A stretch of DNA of 64,000 bases, from positions 372,001 to 436,000 of the forward strand of contig JAOTON010000386.1 in the NCBI GenBank assembly GCA_034440635.1, read 5' to 3'. The translations under genes and the position numbers were made by a program. Positions 53,940 through 64,000 of this stretch are shown piece by piece (the stretch's first letter is position 1; each line of letters starts with the position of its first letter). Origin of the DNA: Lepas anatifera (taxonomy: Eukaryota; Arthropoda; Thecostraca; Lepadidae). The notes under the pieces are model-generated. The model was not told the DNA's origin and made no database searches. It was given only the letters and a program-made list of their open reading frames with translations.

Positions 53940-54340
53940 CAAAGGACACGATAGACAACCGGAAAAACCAGGCCCAGTATACAAGATGGAATGTAATGAC
54001 TGTCCAAAAATATACATTTGAGAAAGCAAAAGGATGATGGAAGTCCGACAAGACGAACACCGAAAATCTCGACAAAAACTAATCCGAGAGTCAATTGACG
54101 AGAGAGCAGCAGAGGCCACAGCAAAACAATCATTCAAAAAGGATCTTTATATCAAATGGGACGCCACGACGACTTTAACTTTCGACTCAAGACAAAAACA
54201 GCGGGAAATAAAAGAGGCAATTTACGTCCAAACCACCACGGAACCAAAAATGGATAGAAATATCGGCAAAGTTACCATCTTCTCTGGATTTTTGGACCTC
54301 TTAAAACGCCAGCCAAACAAGAGATTGAATTGAAAAATAA
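53940..54340 (+). pseudogene. Penelope-like element: third GIY-YIG fragment
   Basis: GPVYKMECNDCPKIYI, a stop in place of Gly, ESKRMMEVRQDEHRKS, then ERAAEATAKQS and KEAIYVQTTTEPKMDRNIGK. VYKMEC.DC..IYI.E..R....R..EH is the GIY-YIG pattern of Penelope-like elements and KEAIYV....P..N is their usual ending. It differs strongly from the fragments at 37.5 and 46.8 kb, so at least three Penelope lineages are present. Confidence 0.72.
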
Positions 54341-54556
54341 CACGTGTTTAGAGCTAATAATTCTAAAATGATTCGTCATGTTCATAGCTAAGATTGTTCT
54401 TTCAAAGTTTACCCTGTCTTCGTGTTTTTCGCTTAGTTAGGCTTATGTCATAGTGTTTTCTTCATCTCCCTTGAAAACGGGGGCGGGATGCTCCCGAAAT
54501 CGGTCGGGTTTTATGCTCAGGCTAGTCTTGTGCAGTAATAAATGTTTTATTTAATT
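54341..54556. other. Non-coding stretch before the TTAA element
   Basis: Nothing recognised. Confidence 0.4.
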
Positions 54557-54560
54557 TTAA

Positions 54561-55787
54561 CCCTATTTCCGGCAGGGGGCTAATATTGCCCCCTAAGGTT
54601 TTTCAAGAATATCTCGAAACGGCTTGCGATAGAACTTTGAAACTTCCTGACTTTTCCTAAAACTAGTACAGGCAGGTTTTCTGAAATTGTCAATATTATA
54701 TATTTACCAGGGGCGGAGCTATGGCTGGGGTTTTGGGGAGGTTCTATCCACAAACCAAGTATTATCGTATGCGATGGGTTCTTTGTAAAAGGAAGCCGTC
54801 TCTGCTGATCCTGATACCAGTTATATGGTTTTATTATATCTTTTTATGTGAGATGATAGTGCATTCACAATTGTCACTATTTGTATTCATCAGGGGCGGT
54901 TACAGCAGTTCAAAATGGGGGGAATGTTATCAAGAAGGACTAAACGTTAGTAAGTGAGAAGACTGCTTACAGCCGTGCCAGGGCGAATACAATTGGGTAT
55001 ATGAAAATTCAAAATAGTTATAACCAAATTCTAGATTACCAGAGGCGTGTCCAGTCACTACACATTTTCAAAATGCATATTTCCAGCCAGTATCACCGCC
55101 GCGACTCAATATCGTTGTATATTAAAAATGTGTTTCCAATCACCCCCACCCGCCCCCCACGACGGAGTCCTTGATCCGCCTATGTACCCCCTTTCCCAGA
55201 GCTGCCATGGGAGGGTAAAAATTATCAGAAATAAATTTCAACTAGTCGAGGGACTAATATACTCATGCATACCACTCGCATATTGTTGGGATGTATTTTA
55301 TCACTGTTTTACCTTACTGCATCCGCCCCTGATGAGTTTTTCACTTTTTCATTTATTTATGTGTCAAGATGCCAAGCAGTATATGACGGCTTCTAATCCG
55401 CGTAACAAAACTTTTAGGTTGTATATATTTCCCTCATAGTCCTGGTCCTGGAACTGCCATTGAATTTCGAATTTTTGCGTAACTCGAGTATATGACAATT
55501 TTGGGTCAATTATTTGTAAATCTGAACTAGTTTTGTGAAAATCGTACAACAGAGACAAGGGTTATGGAAAATCTAAAAATACACAAAAATTGTATATTTT
55601 GCACGACTTTCTACTTAAAAATCAAAATTTTGAAATTTTCTTTTTTTCAAAATAAAGTTTAGAGTCAGGGGAATCTATAGCACTTTGAATTTTCAAAATC
55701 GGCCGGTTAGATTACGAGATCTTAGGGGGGCCGATATTGCCCCCCTGCCGGAAATAGGGGGTAGCCGGGAGCCTGACGGAAATAGGG
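54561..55787. mobile_element. piggyBac-like non-autonomous element (TTAA target)
   Basis: Starts CCCTATTTCCGGCAGGGGGC and ends GACGGAAATAGGG, with TTAA on both sides (54557-54560 and 55788-55791). A CCCT terminus with TTAA duplication is the piggyBac signature. A second, inner pair (GCTAATATTGCCCCC near 54579 and GGGGGGCCGATATTGCC near 55725) extends the inverted repeat. Size 1227 bp, no transposase. Inside are CAGGGGCGG ends (54709, 54892, inverted at 55324-55332) that look like smaller hAT-type MITEs nested in it. Confidence 0.85.
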
Positions 55788-55791
55788 TTAA

Positions 55792-56229
55792 GAATATTTC
55801 AGATGTGAAATAGAAAACCAAGCAAAAGAAAACCAGCGCCAGCATCAGTGTGGAAATGTGTACATTCATAGGCGTAGGCGTAGGAACAGGGGGGGCAGGG
55901 GGCCATAGCCCCCCAATATTCTTGATTCTTAACCCTTAACCATGTGGCGTTAACTGGAAAGAAATGACTTCCAAATGCACCTTGGCCTCCCCAATATTCT
56001 GGACGTTCCTACGCTTTTATGTACTTTTGAATACATTTGATAAAAAAAACTGCAAAAGTGCGCGACCTCTAAATATTATCGAAATACATGGAAATTTCGC
56101 ACCGAAGCTTGTAAGCAGATGAGGTTTGAGGGGAACGTCGATATGCGTCAAAATATTGCATTTTGGAACAATGAAACACCCTACCCCACACGGCCTCATC
56201 GGAGCAGGCGACTACCACCTGCTCGTCAC
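55792..56229. other. Non-coding stretch with MITE-like fragment
   Basis: CATAGGCGTAGGCGTAGGAAC at 55868-55888 followed by GGGGGGGCAGGGGGCC resembles the ends of CAGGGGCG-type MITEs. No gene. Confidence 0.4.
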
Positions 56230-56352
56230 AACTGATTCCTGGCTGGTCCGAGAGAAGCGAGCCCCCGGCCCGCAGGGCCGGCGATTAGAGGGATGCAATC
56301 GCCAGCCACACGAGCCGGAGGCCCACATACAGCCAGACCATCCAGGAATCAT
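56230..56352. repeat. Inverted repeat with a GC hairpin
   Basis: GATTCCTGGCTGGTC at the left pairs with GACCATCCAGGAATC at the right (one mismatch). Inside, CCGGCCC-GCA-GGGCCGG forms a strong stem near 56267-56283. Confidence 0.7.
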
Positions 56353-57359
56353 AGGCACGTGCAAGGACGCCCATGATACTGGGATAATGTGGGTAACTGG
56401 GAAATTATGAGTTGGGAAAAAAAGAGGGTCGGTCTGCGCTGTCCAGCCCAGACGCGCGCCGCACGCGACCGAGGTGTCCACACTCAAGACGAGCAAGAGT
56501 GCACACACCCCCGCCACCCGCGGAGACACGCCGGGCCAGATATCGCAGACAGTGGGTAGGAGGGGTATTTAGGAGTGGGCAGAAAGGATACGGGTGGAAA
56601 GGCATGGAGAGACAAGGAAATAAGGAAAAAAGAGGAAAAGGAACAAGGAGGTGGTGGGATTTGAATTTAGGAAGGCCAAGAAAGGATGAGGATGGCAGTT
56701 TCGATTTGGCCTCTCGCCCGAAAGCGGGGGCGAAACCCATCCTGCCAACTGGGGTCGCGGGTGTCGTCACATCCCGTACCCAATTATCCATGTGCCGGAC
56801 CTGTCAGCAGGTGCAAACGAGTCCGGCAGACGAAAATTGGTCCCCTGCGGGGGGCCGAGGTGCACACTACATGAAGAGACAGTTGTGACATTCCGGAAAT
56901 ATATTTCACGATCAGTGCATGCAAATGCAATATAAGCATGGCATCCAGCCCAGAACTTTGTTTTCCTCTCATGTCTCCACACAAAGCATTTGCAGTAGTG
57001 AGCACAAGAATACGCTGGTCGAGGCCTCGTAAACGAGAATTGACTTCCTTATCATAGCTTACAGAGACCTTGTTCCTTTGGTTTATGACATTCTATGGGC
57101 TCCAATATGCCTGTATGAACATTTTGCAAAAGTGGGCTTCAAAAAACGTTTGGAATTATTTCATCGTTGCAGCATCATCTGCAGTGGTCCCCAATGTAGC
57201 CATTTTTAACGAACACCCGACATCACCAGGTGCCATGAGGCAGGGCTAAATACTTTCCGATTTCGATAAAAATGGTACCGAACGACTCCATTTGGACTAT
57301 AGAACGTAAAAAGTCACGAAACCTGTTTAAAAATTGGATTTGTGGTTGAAAAATGAAAT
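56353..57359. other. Non-coding stretch, partly GC- and purine-rich
   Basis: 56410-56880 has long open frames on both strands owing to its base composition. AGGTGGTGGGATTTGAATTT (56648-56667) faintly resembles a B box. No gene recognised. Confidence 0.45.
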
Positions 57360-58080
57360 GGCTTACTCCCCACCAGTGTTTTTCCCACAACGGAGATTTT
57401 AGGTGTAGGTCATGTCAGGTCACTTCACCAGTCTAGTTCATGACCTGACCCAAAAAGGTGAGCAGGACAGGAGTAAGAGTGGAGATAGTATGTTGGTATG
57501 AGATTCATGTATCATAATTAAGTCACTGAGTGCAGTAACTTGAGGAAGGATACTAAAGTTTTCTATGGATTACTTTGGGTCTGGTAAGGACTATGACTTT
57601 TCCGTCGGAAATGCTTCGACGTTTGGCTTAAGTACAAAACTGAAAAATGGCGTTGGAGCTTTTATGGTATGTATTACAGCCCATACATACTGTGAGCTGA
57701 CCTTGGGTCAAGAAAATATACGGATCTGACTGAGGAAATCCAGATTATACACAATTGTATCGAGATTGAAGATAATATTCCAGTTGTGTTTACACCTTTC
57801 CTACAGCTCTGCTTCTACACTCAGCTATTATAGCACAAACCTTTTATTTTTATTGGATCTCTATAAGAACATTATATGACTTGTTGTGCTTTCGAAAACA
57901 ATCTGACCAAAAACTGTATAAATAATTTTCTGGAAATATCAGTATGGGCTATCGGTCGCCTCTTTCCGTTTTTCCCGACCTAGCGTGATTGTGGATATTG
58001 TAAACGAGGGGAGGGGAGGAACCCGCCCCCCGCACTGGTGAAGGTGGCGCAAATTCCCATACCGACACATGTTATGGCGA
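57360..58080. repeat. AGGTCA-rich dispersed repeat, copy 3
   Basis: GTAGGTCATGTCAGGTCAC (57404-57422) and CATGACCTGACCC (57439-57451) near the start; ends with CGCACTGGTGAAGGTGGCGC at 58032-58051, as in copies 1 and 2. No coding content. Confidence 0.5.
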
Positions 58081-58662
58081 CATCTGACCTGAATTCCCCA
58101 TCATTTTTTCGGGGAAACATTTATTCGTGTGTGTGTGTTTTTTTGTATCTATTTGCATGATTTAGACTCATGCAATTCCAAGATAATCACGGTGTTTGAA
58201 CTGGAAAAAGCAAAAGCTTTCATATCGGATTTGAGAGGCGAAAAACAAAGTTATTGACTTAAGGGAACAGGCAAAGGGCATTGTGTTCGCAAACACCAAC
58301 CCATCAAAGAAGATTTAGGTATACATACCTCACTTGAAATGGCATTAGGGATATTCCTGCACTCTCATACTTTTCTCCGCCTTAATCTCGATATTATGGC
58401 TGTGGATATATTTGTTTGACGAAAATTAAATGGTACCAAAAGCTCTGCCTACAATCAATTACCAGGTTCGTTTTGAGAGATTCGAGGCTTCATTGTACAT
58501 GCGCGAACGTCCACGTTACAGAGTACGTGGCACCTAGCGCAGTCTCAGACTAAAGTGGTTTTAGCAGCATTGCTATTGAAAATAATGGATTTGGCTTTAC
58601 TTCTCGTGAAAGGTCATTAGAAAGCGGATGTTTTGTATGATTTGATTTTCTTTTGCTATAGA
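58081..58662. other. Non-coding stretch before element C
   Basis: No recognised feature apart from a GTGTGTGTGTTTTTTT run (58129-58144). Confidence 0.4.
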
Positions 58663-61600
58663 GGGGATTCCAGGACAGATCTACCAAGGCTTAACACCAC
58701 CATGTCTCGAAAAAATCTGAAACTTTGTCTCCGGGGTAGTTTTTGGCCAGGAACACGCCTGTGAGAATCTTAGCCCCCCTCCGACCAACGGTGACCGAGT
58801 TATAGCCCGAGGCATTTTCGGGAGGTCACCTTGTAGACTCATCTTTGATGCTTCATAACCCAAACACACATTGCTTGATTAACAAGTTTTGTATATCATT
58901 GAACTCATCTTGAACTGAATATTATTTTGAAAAAGACAATTTCAAAATTATAAAAATTTTGACTTTTAATTCGTTTGACTTTTTCTTTTTGACCTAGCTT
59001 GACCTTTTCGCACTTGAAACTGCTCTTTTGGACACCTCAAAAATTTTGCTTCATAAAATATATTTCGATAAAAAATTTAAAAATGCTTTCTTGCTATAAA
59101 TTTAAAAATTGTAGCGCCTAAGGTAGGTGTCGAGACGGTTTTTGACCCCTGCGGTAGTACAGCCTTATGTTTAACACCGCAAACAAAGCGATTACTTTTG
59201 TGATTGGCTGCTTGCAATAATATTGCATTGTCTGCGAAATTTTCATCGTGCAAGTGTCAGAATTTATGAGAATTAACACGCACCCACACGAGGAGGCGGG
59301 CAACCGGCCTCCTCAGGTTTCCACTGGCAGTAAAAAAAACTTCGCGCAGCGCCACCGTACTACATGTACCTCTAACTCGAAATTTTTGCAGCTTGTGGCA
59401 AGATTTTAGGTTTGGGTCATACCAGGTCAGATCGCCAACCCAGGTCAAGAGACCTAACCTCGAAAAACCTTTGGAGGTGCATCAGTAAGATCAAATTCGT
59501 GCTATCGTGCTTAGATTCACATCACATAGTAAGGTCGCCGAGGAAGATAATTTTTCGGAGCATGATTTCTATATCGATAACCTGGGACAAGGTCAAGGTC
59601 ACGATCTTTCCATGGGAAATGCTTGGGGCAATTGGTAAATTTTGATAACTTTCGAGAATTGAGAATTGTGGAGAATTGTGATGGAGGTTTTATTTTTAGG
59701 TTGTGTCTGACTTGCCACTGCAGTTTGATTAATATTCGTTTTACCATACAGACCTAAGCCCGGCTCCAGGTCAAAGTAGGTTAATTTTGAAATTTGACTA
59801 GACAAGATTATCAGAGGTATAATCCGATCGGGCTCGACAAGAGCATTCCAGTGGTGGTGAATATTTTTTCTACGGCTCTCCTCTGTCAGCTATTATGCCA
59901 CAAAATTTAGGTTTCCATTTAGTTTCTGTAAGGAATACTTTGACCTCGAGCAACCTCAAAGGTGATCCGACCAAACGATTGTATGTAACATTGTCGGTAG
60001 TGATTAAAACTGGCCATTGAGTGGTGTCGCTCCCAGTGCACTGTTCATTCTACATGGTTTACTGAACCGCTGAGATAACCAACCATTAGGCCACGGAGCC
60101 TGTGTGATATAACATGCCTCCCAACACAACACTGCGATGGCTCGTGTTTTTTTTCAGAACTTATGCCTGGAGCATGATAGCGAGAGAAATGACTGACGAA
60201 GGTATATCTCCTGACGGAGAGCTGTGTTGCACAGTGAAAAAATACATTTAACTTCATCAAATGGTGCCACCATGCAAATTATTTTAAAGCAATGCAAAGG
60301 TTTAATTCCAGTACAAAAGTTATATCGAAGCCAAATTCAATTATGTAAATGAAGTGTTTTCACTTCGTCTCACAGCAAGGGCGCCTGCGACTATATCGAG
60401 ATCACTGCGAAACGGGCAACATATCACGATGGTTTAAAAAGTCAAGTGAAAGATCAAATACGTGATGCCAAAGGTACGCATGCTTTTCTTACGCATACAT
60501 TTTTCAGCACGACTAGGTTCCTGTACATTCCACAATCAAGCGAAGCCAATGTTGCCAGACAGCTCCAAAGTCTGTTCGCCGATGCGATTATGGAGAAATG
60601 AATGAATACAAGTTTCAAAGAATATCAGCGGTAAATAAAACACCAATCACTGTTCATGAAATCTCTACAAACAAAGGAAGAGAGGTTCGGATTTCGCATA
60701 CCTATGTTTGAACCAAACAGTGTCGTGCTGTGCAAATATACTTCTTTTATGGGTGCTGCGTGAATGATCCCAAATTTAGTCATGGCGAATGTGCAATGCA
60801 AAGGTGATATTAAACATACTGGTATAGATTCCTTGGCATAAGTAATGAGCGATCTGAGGGCCATCATTGCAGGTGAATGAATGCGTTTGTACGGGATAAA
60901 GTCAGTGCCAGTGTTGAAGTCATCTCAGTGTATTTCCTTATTCTTCAATGATTATACAAGGCAGCAGGAGTGTGGAATTATATATATTTGTGGGTGCCCG
61001 ACCACCTCCAATGAACCGTGGAGACAGTGGTAAAAGTGTTACAACATCCTTTGAATGTTCTCTTTTTTCATTTCAAATACTACTTCTTGATTCAATGTAG
61101 TTCAACCGGCCTGTGGGAGGGCTAAACACATGATACATTTTGCTATTTATTTTCACATAGTGGCTCTCGATATTGCTTCAAATTTGCCCACCCATAATCG
61201 TTAAAAAACACCAATCAAAAGCCGTTTTCCATCTCTGGTAACGATGTAATTGTGTGAGTTAGTGTGGCTTATAGGATAAGTTATACTTGTTTCAATTATT
61301 GATAGAGTCGCGACAACTTTGTAATTTTCGTTAAAGACTGCAAGGCCCATTACTAATACGTTCCTTTGCCCTCGTCTCCCCGAAACAATGGATCCCTTTC
61401 TATCACTTTTAATGGCTGCTATTTTTTTAATAAATCTTGTTCAAGTTGTTGCCGGTTCAGTTTTTAGGAGTCCGAATCTCACTGGAGTCATGAAGGGACT
61501 TTTTACGAAGACCCCGACTTCACCACCCACGATGAAGGCTTAATTAAGGAACCAAAGTTGAGTGTCCCACAAGGCATAACGACGTCCGTTTACCTTAGGT

Positions 61601-62429
61601 CACCCCCTCACCAGTCAGTTGCCAGCTGACCTACGGTATTTACGGTAACTACCACCTGCCAGTTGACCTAAATTATTTCGCCAGGAGTTGCAAAAATATC
61701 GAGTTAGAGGTATATGACGTACGGTGGCGCTGCGCGAAGGTGTTTTTTTACTACCTGTAGAAACCTGAGGAGGCCGGTTGCCCGCCCCCTCGTGTGGATG
61801 CGTGTTAATTCTCATAAATTCTGACACTTGCACGATGAAAATTTCGTAAAGACAATGCAATATGATTGCAAGCAACCGATTACAAAAGCAATCGCTTTGT
61901 TTGAGGTGTTAAACATAAGGCTGTAGTACCGCAGTGGTCAAAAACCGCCTACATACCTACCTTAGGTACTAAAAAAATGCAATACATAGCAAGAACGAAT
62001 TTTTTAATTTTTATCGAAATATACTTTATGAAACAAAATTTTTGAGGTGTCTAAAGGGGCAATTTCAACTGCGAAAAGGTCAAGCTAGGTAAGAAAAGAA
62101 TAGGTCAAACGAATTAAAAGTCAAAATTTTTATAATTTTGAAATTTTATTTTTTCAAAATAATGTTTAGTTCAAGATGAGTTCAATGGTATACAAAACTT
62201 GTTAATCAGGCAATGCATTTTTGAGTTATGAAGCATCAAAGATGAGTCCACAAGGTGACCTCCCAAAAATGCCTCGGGCTATAACTCGGTCACCGTTGGT
62301 CGGAGGGGGCCAGGATTCTTCCAGGCGTGTTCCTGGCCCAAAACTACCCCGGAGACAAAGTTTCAGATTTTTCTAGGCATGGTGGTGTCAAATTGAAAAT
62401 GTTTTGGTCGTTTTGTCCTGGAATGCCCC
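58663..62429 (-). mobile_element. Long-inverted-repeat element, copy C
   Basis: Left end GGGGATTCCAGGACAGATC, right end TGTCCTGGAATGCCCC: the family terminus of copy A, with one base lost on the left. Internal order is reversed relative to A: the tract equivalent to A 6120-6360 is here inverted at 61230-61470. It lacks the SINE-like block and one of the two internal duplicates. Arms of about 750 bp, no transposase frame, and no target duplication visible in the flanks. Its substitutions relative to A suggest an older copy. Confidence 0.88.
59401..59640. promoter_or_regulatory. AGGTCA half-site cluster inside element C
   Basis: AGGTCA occurs at about 59424, 59442, 59589 and 59595. The last two overlap a TCAAGGTCA (59593-59601), the extended half-site bound by FTZ-F1/SF-1-type nuclear receptors. 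Function is conjecture; the motif match is exact. Confidence 0.3.
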
Positions 62430-64000
62430 ATTGGTAAAGGTCTTCATATCTGCGTGACGTGCTTTGTTCCAAATTGAACCTTTTTATTTGTGTTACAACT
62501 TGATACGTATACAAATAAAGCGTTTTTTAGCTAAAAGAGGCTATTACTTGAGCTCAAATTGGTAGTCATGAATTTCTCTCATTTCCTTCATATATTGAAA
62601 CAAGTTGTACGTCTCCAACTTGTCATTGAAGAAAATTATGTTTATTTGCAGTCACCAATGCCAAAGTCACAGAGAGCACGTTGGTTTCAAAGCGGTCCAA
62701 GCAAGAAAATTTGTCAGCGCAGCAAGGCTGGATCATTACTACGCTTTTTCAAGGTCACCTCATACCACGTAACCACTCGGGAAGGATGGGGTCGAAAGGG
62801 GAGAATTTATTATGCGGGAACGATAAGTTCTGAGACAAATTAAATATCGATCAAGTGATTTCTCGGCATGCCCTATCACATGGCTATCTCAGCTCAAATC
62901 CCATTATGAAGATGCCACATCCCCTTTAAATCCTCACAAGCTTTTGATATTTGCCAGCTGCTCCACGTGATAGGAACCCTCTGCAGCAGATTCTCTTGTC
63001 TTAAGCTTACCACGAAAAAATATCTGGAAAGTAAACCTTTTATTTGGATGTTAAAGACATTGTTTTCAATATCCTTCCGTGAGTCGGCTCCAACCTATTG
63101 GGCTGCCATGGCTCATTTCTATGTATACATTACGCACGTACTCATTTAGAAGTGTGCCTGCCCCCTGTGGCCCACACATCAAAACATAGAGTCATCCATA
63201 ATCATCGTCAAAGGCGAAGCTTGGTAGTTTTGCTTCAGGCATCATAGAGCGAAATTGCGTAAATATGATTAACGCGCATTACCTAGCCAGTAAAACTCCT
63301 CTGTGGGCGAAACCTGAGCTGGTACTTGTCATCGAAAATTTGAAGGTAAGATAATAATGGACGAATCTTTCGTGAGGCCCACCCCTAGAAACGTGGTATT
63401 TTCATTTTCCGCATGATATTGACAACGCTGAAGTTATTTCACATGTCTAAAAGGCCAAATTTCCTATGAAATCCCCCATATAGTTCATAATACGGGAAAC
63501 CTTTTGCCCACATGGAAAATAAAGTTATACTTTCGTAGCTTACGCTTTGGACTTTATAGATATGGTGTTTTCTAAGGAGCAAATATTATACTACGGCTTG
63601 AAATTGACGACAGAATAAACAATGCGATGACAATTTTCGAGTGTAGCGGGATTTCTACCTACGTCTCAAAGTTTTCGGTCGTATTGGCTTGGAATAGATT
63701 CAAGAAAGTACCCGACGGCTGTGATAATTCCATAGTTTTTATTTAATCTTCTTATCTCCCTTCATTTACGATTTGTAGTAAAAAGGTGTAGAATCCACAA
63801 ACTGTCCCTGTCTTCCTTAAACGGTCCACAGGGCTAGCACGTCCTTCGCAGAGCGGTTCTTGTATTTGTATCGTGTAGACGGAAAAAGGATGCACATTTA
63901 CCCATGATTGCGCATCAATAGTTTCGGAAATACATACTCAATTTGAAATCTAAAGTTCCCACATGTTTTTATAGTTCTTCGTCATATATAATTACTAAGT
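62430..64000. other. Non-coding end of window
   Basis: AT-rich, short frames only, no recognised repeat or gene. Confidence 0.5.

Noticed and set aside
54721..54957. Small membrane-protein-like frame (LLILIPVIWFYYIFLCE)
   Set aside because: It lies wholly inside the TTAA-flanked non-autonomous element and shows no family similarity.
56412..56888. Arg-rich 158-codon frame as a gene
   Set aside because: Long frames exist on both strands here because of purine- and GC-rich composition; no domain or splice signals.
58663..62429. Target-site duplication for element C
   Set aside because: Flanks (TTGCTATAGA and ATTGGTAAAG) share no duplicated bases, so none is claimed.

Overview
The window is non-coding, repeat-packed DNA from an animal genome. 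The repeat types point to an invertebrate, most likely an arthropod: I-clade LINEs with an ORF2 RNase H, Penelope-like elements with a GIY-YIG endonuclease and hammerhead-type motifs, a BEL/Pao LTR retrotransposon (a metazoan-restricted group), tRNA-derived SINEs, TTAA-flanked inverted-repeat elements and long microsatellites. A chelicerate such as a tick would fit, but the sequence alone does not settle it. There is no sign of a prokaryotic genome, and I see no CRISPR array, rRNA or intact tRNA gene.

Layout. 0-11.2 kb is a nest: an I-clade LINE (family 2) is split by a second I-clade LINE (family 1, 703-8931) with a perfect 13-bp target-site duplication. Family 1 is itself split by a 3.36-kb long-inverted-repeat element (copy A) and by a SINE-like, G-rich insertion. 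The LINE tail runs into a ~46-bp minisatellite. 11.2-31.7 kb holds MITE-like inverted repeats, AGGTCA-rich dispersed repeats, tRNA-like SINE heads, a 32-bp perfect palindrome, a GAGTCGACTC-rich repeat and very long CT/GA/TA microsatellites. At 31.78-31.94 kb lies the only recognisable host coding sequence, an exon resembling the nucleotide-sugar transporter SLC35B1 with good AG and GT splice sites. Its last ~50 bp plus the 5' splice site are amplified into a ~13-copy, 67-bp tandem array. 33.1-36.0 kb is copy B of the long-inverted-repeat element, differing from A almost only by small deletions.

37.3-54.3 kb is a mosaic of retroelements. It contains a Penelope GIY-YIG fragment between inverted hammerhead-like termini, a 5.4-kb TTAA-bounded block holding a truncated BEL/Pao gag-protease-RT, and an inverted duplication of a Penelope/BEL-Pao junction (41.5-43.15 kb against 48.14-49.79 kb). 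A CR1/L2-like RT fragment, a nearly complete Penelope pseudogene with a hammerhead motif downstream, and a second family-1 I element follow. In that I element an internal deletion fuses ORF1 to RNase H in one 535-codon frame. 54.56-55.79 kb is a piggyBac-like TTAA element, 57.4-58.1 kb another AGGTCA-rich repeat, and 58.66-62.43 kb copy C of the long-inverted-repeat family in opposite orientation. The rest shows no gene.

The elements do not form a pathway; the logic is successive insertion, and nesting order gives relative ages. Nearly all coding remnants are pseudogenes. Several stretches (8.65-8.87, 31.9-36.0 and 48.6-48.9 kb) look like low-accuracy consensus, so frameshifts there should not be over-read.
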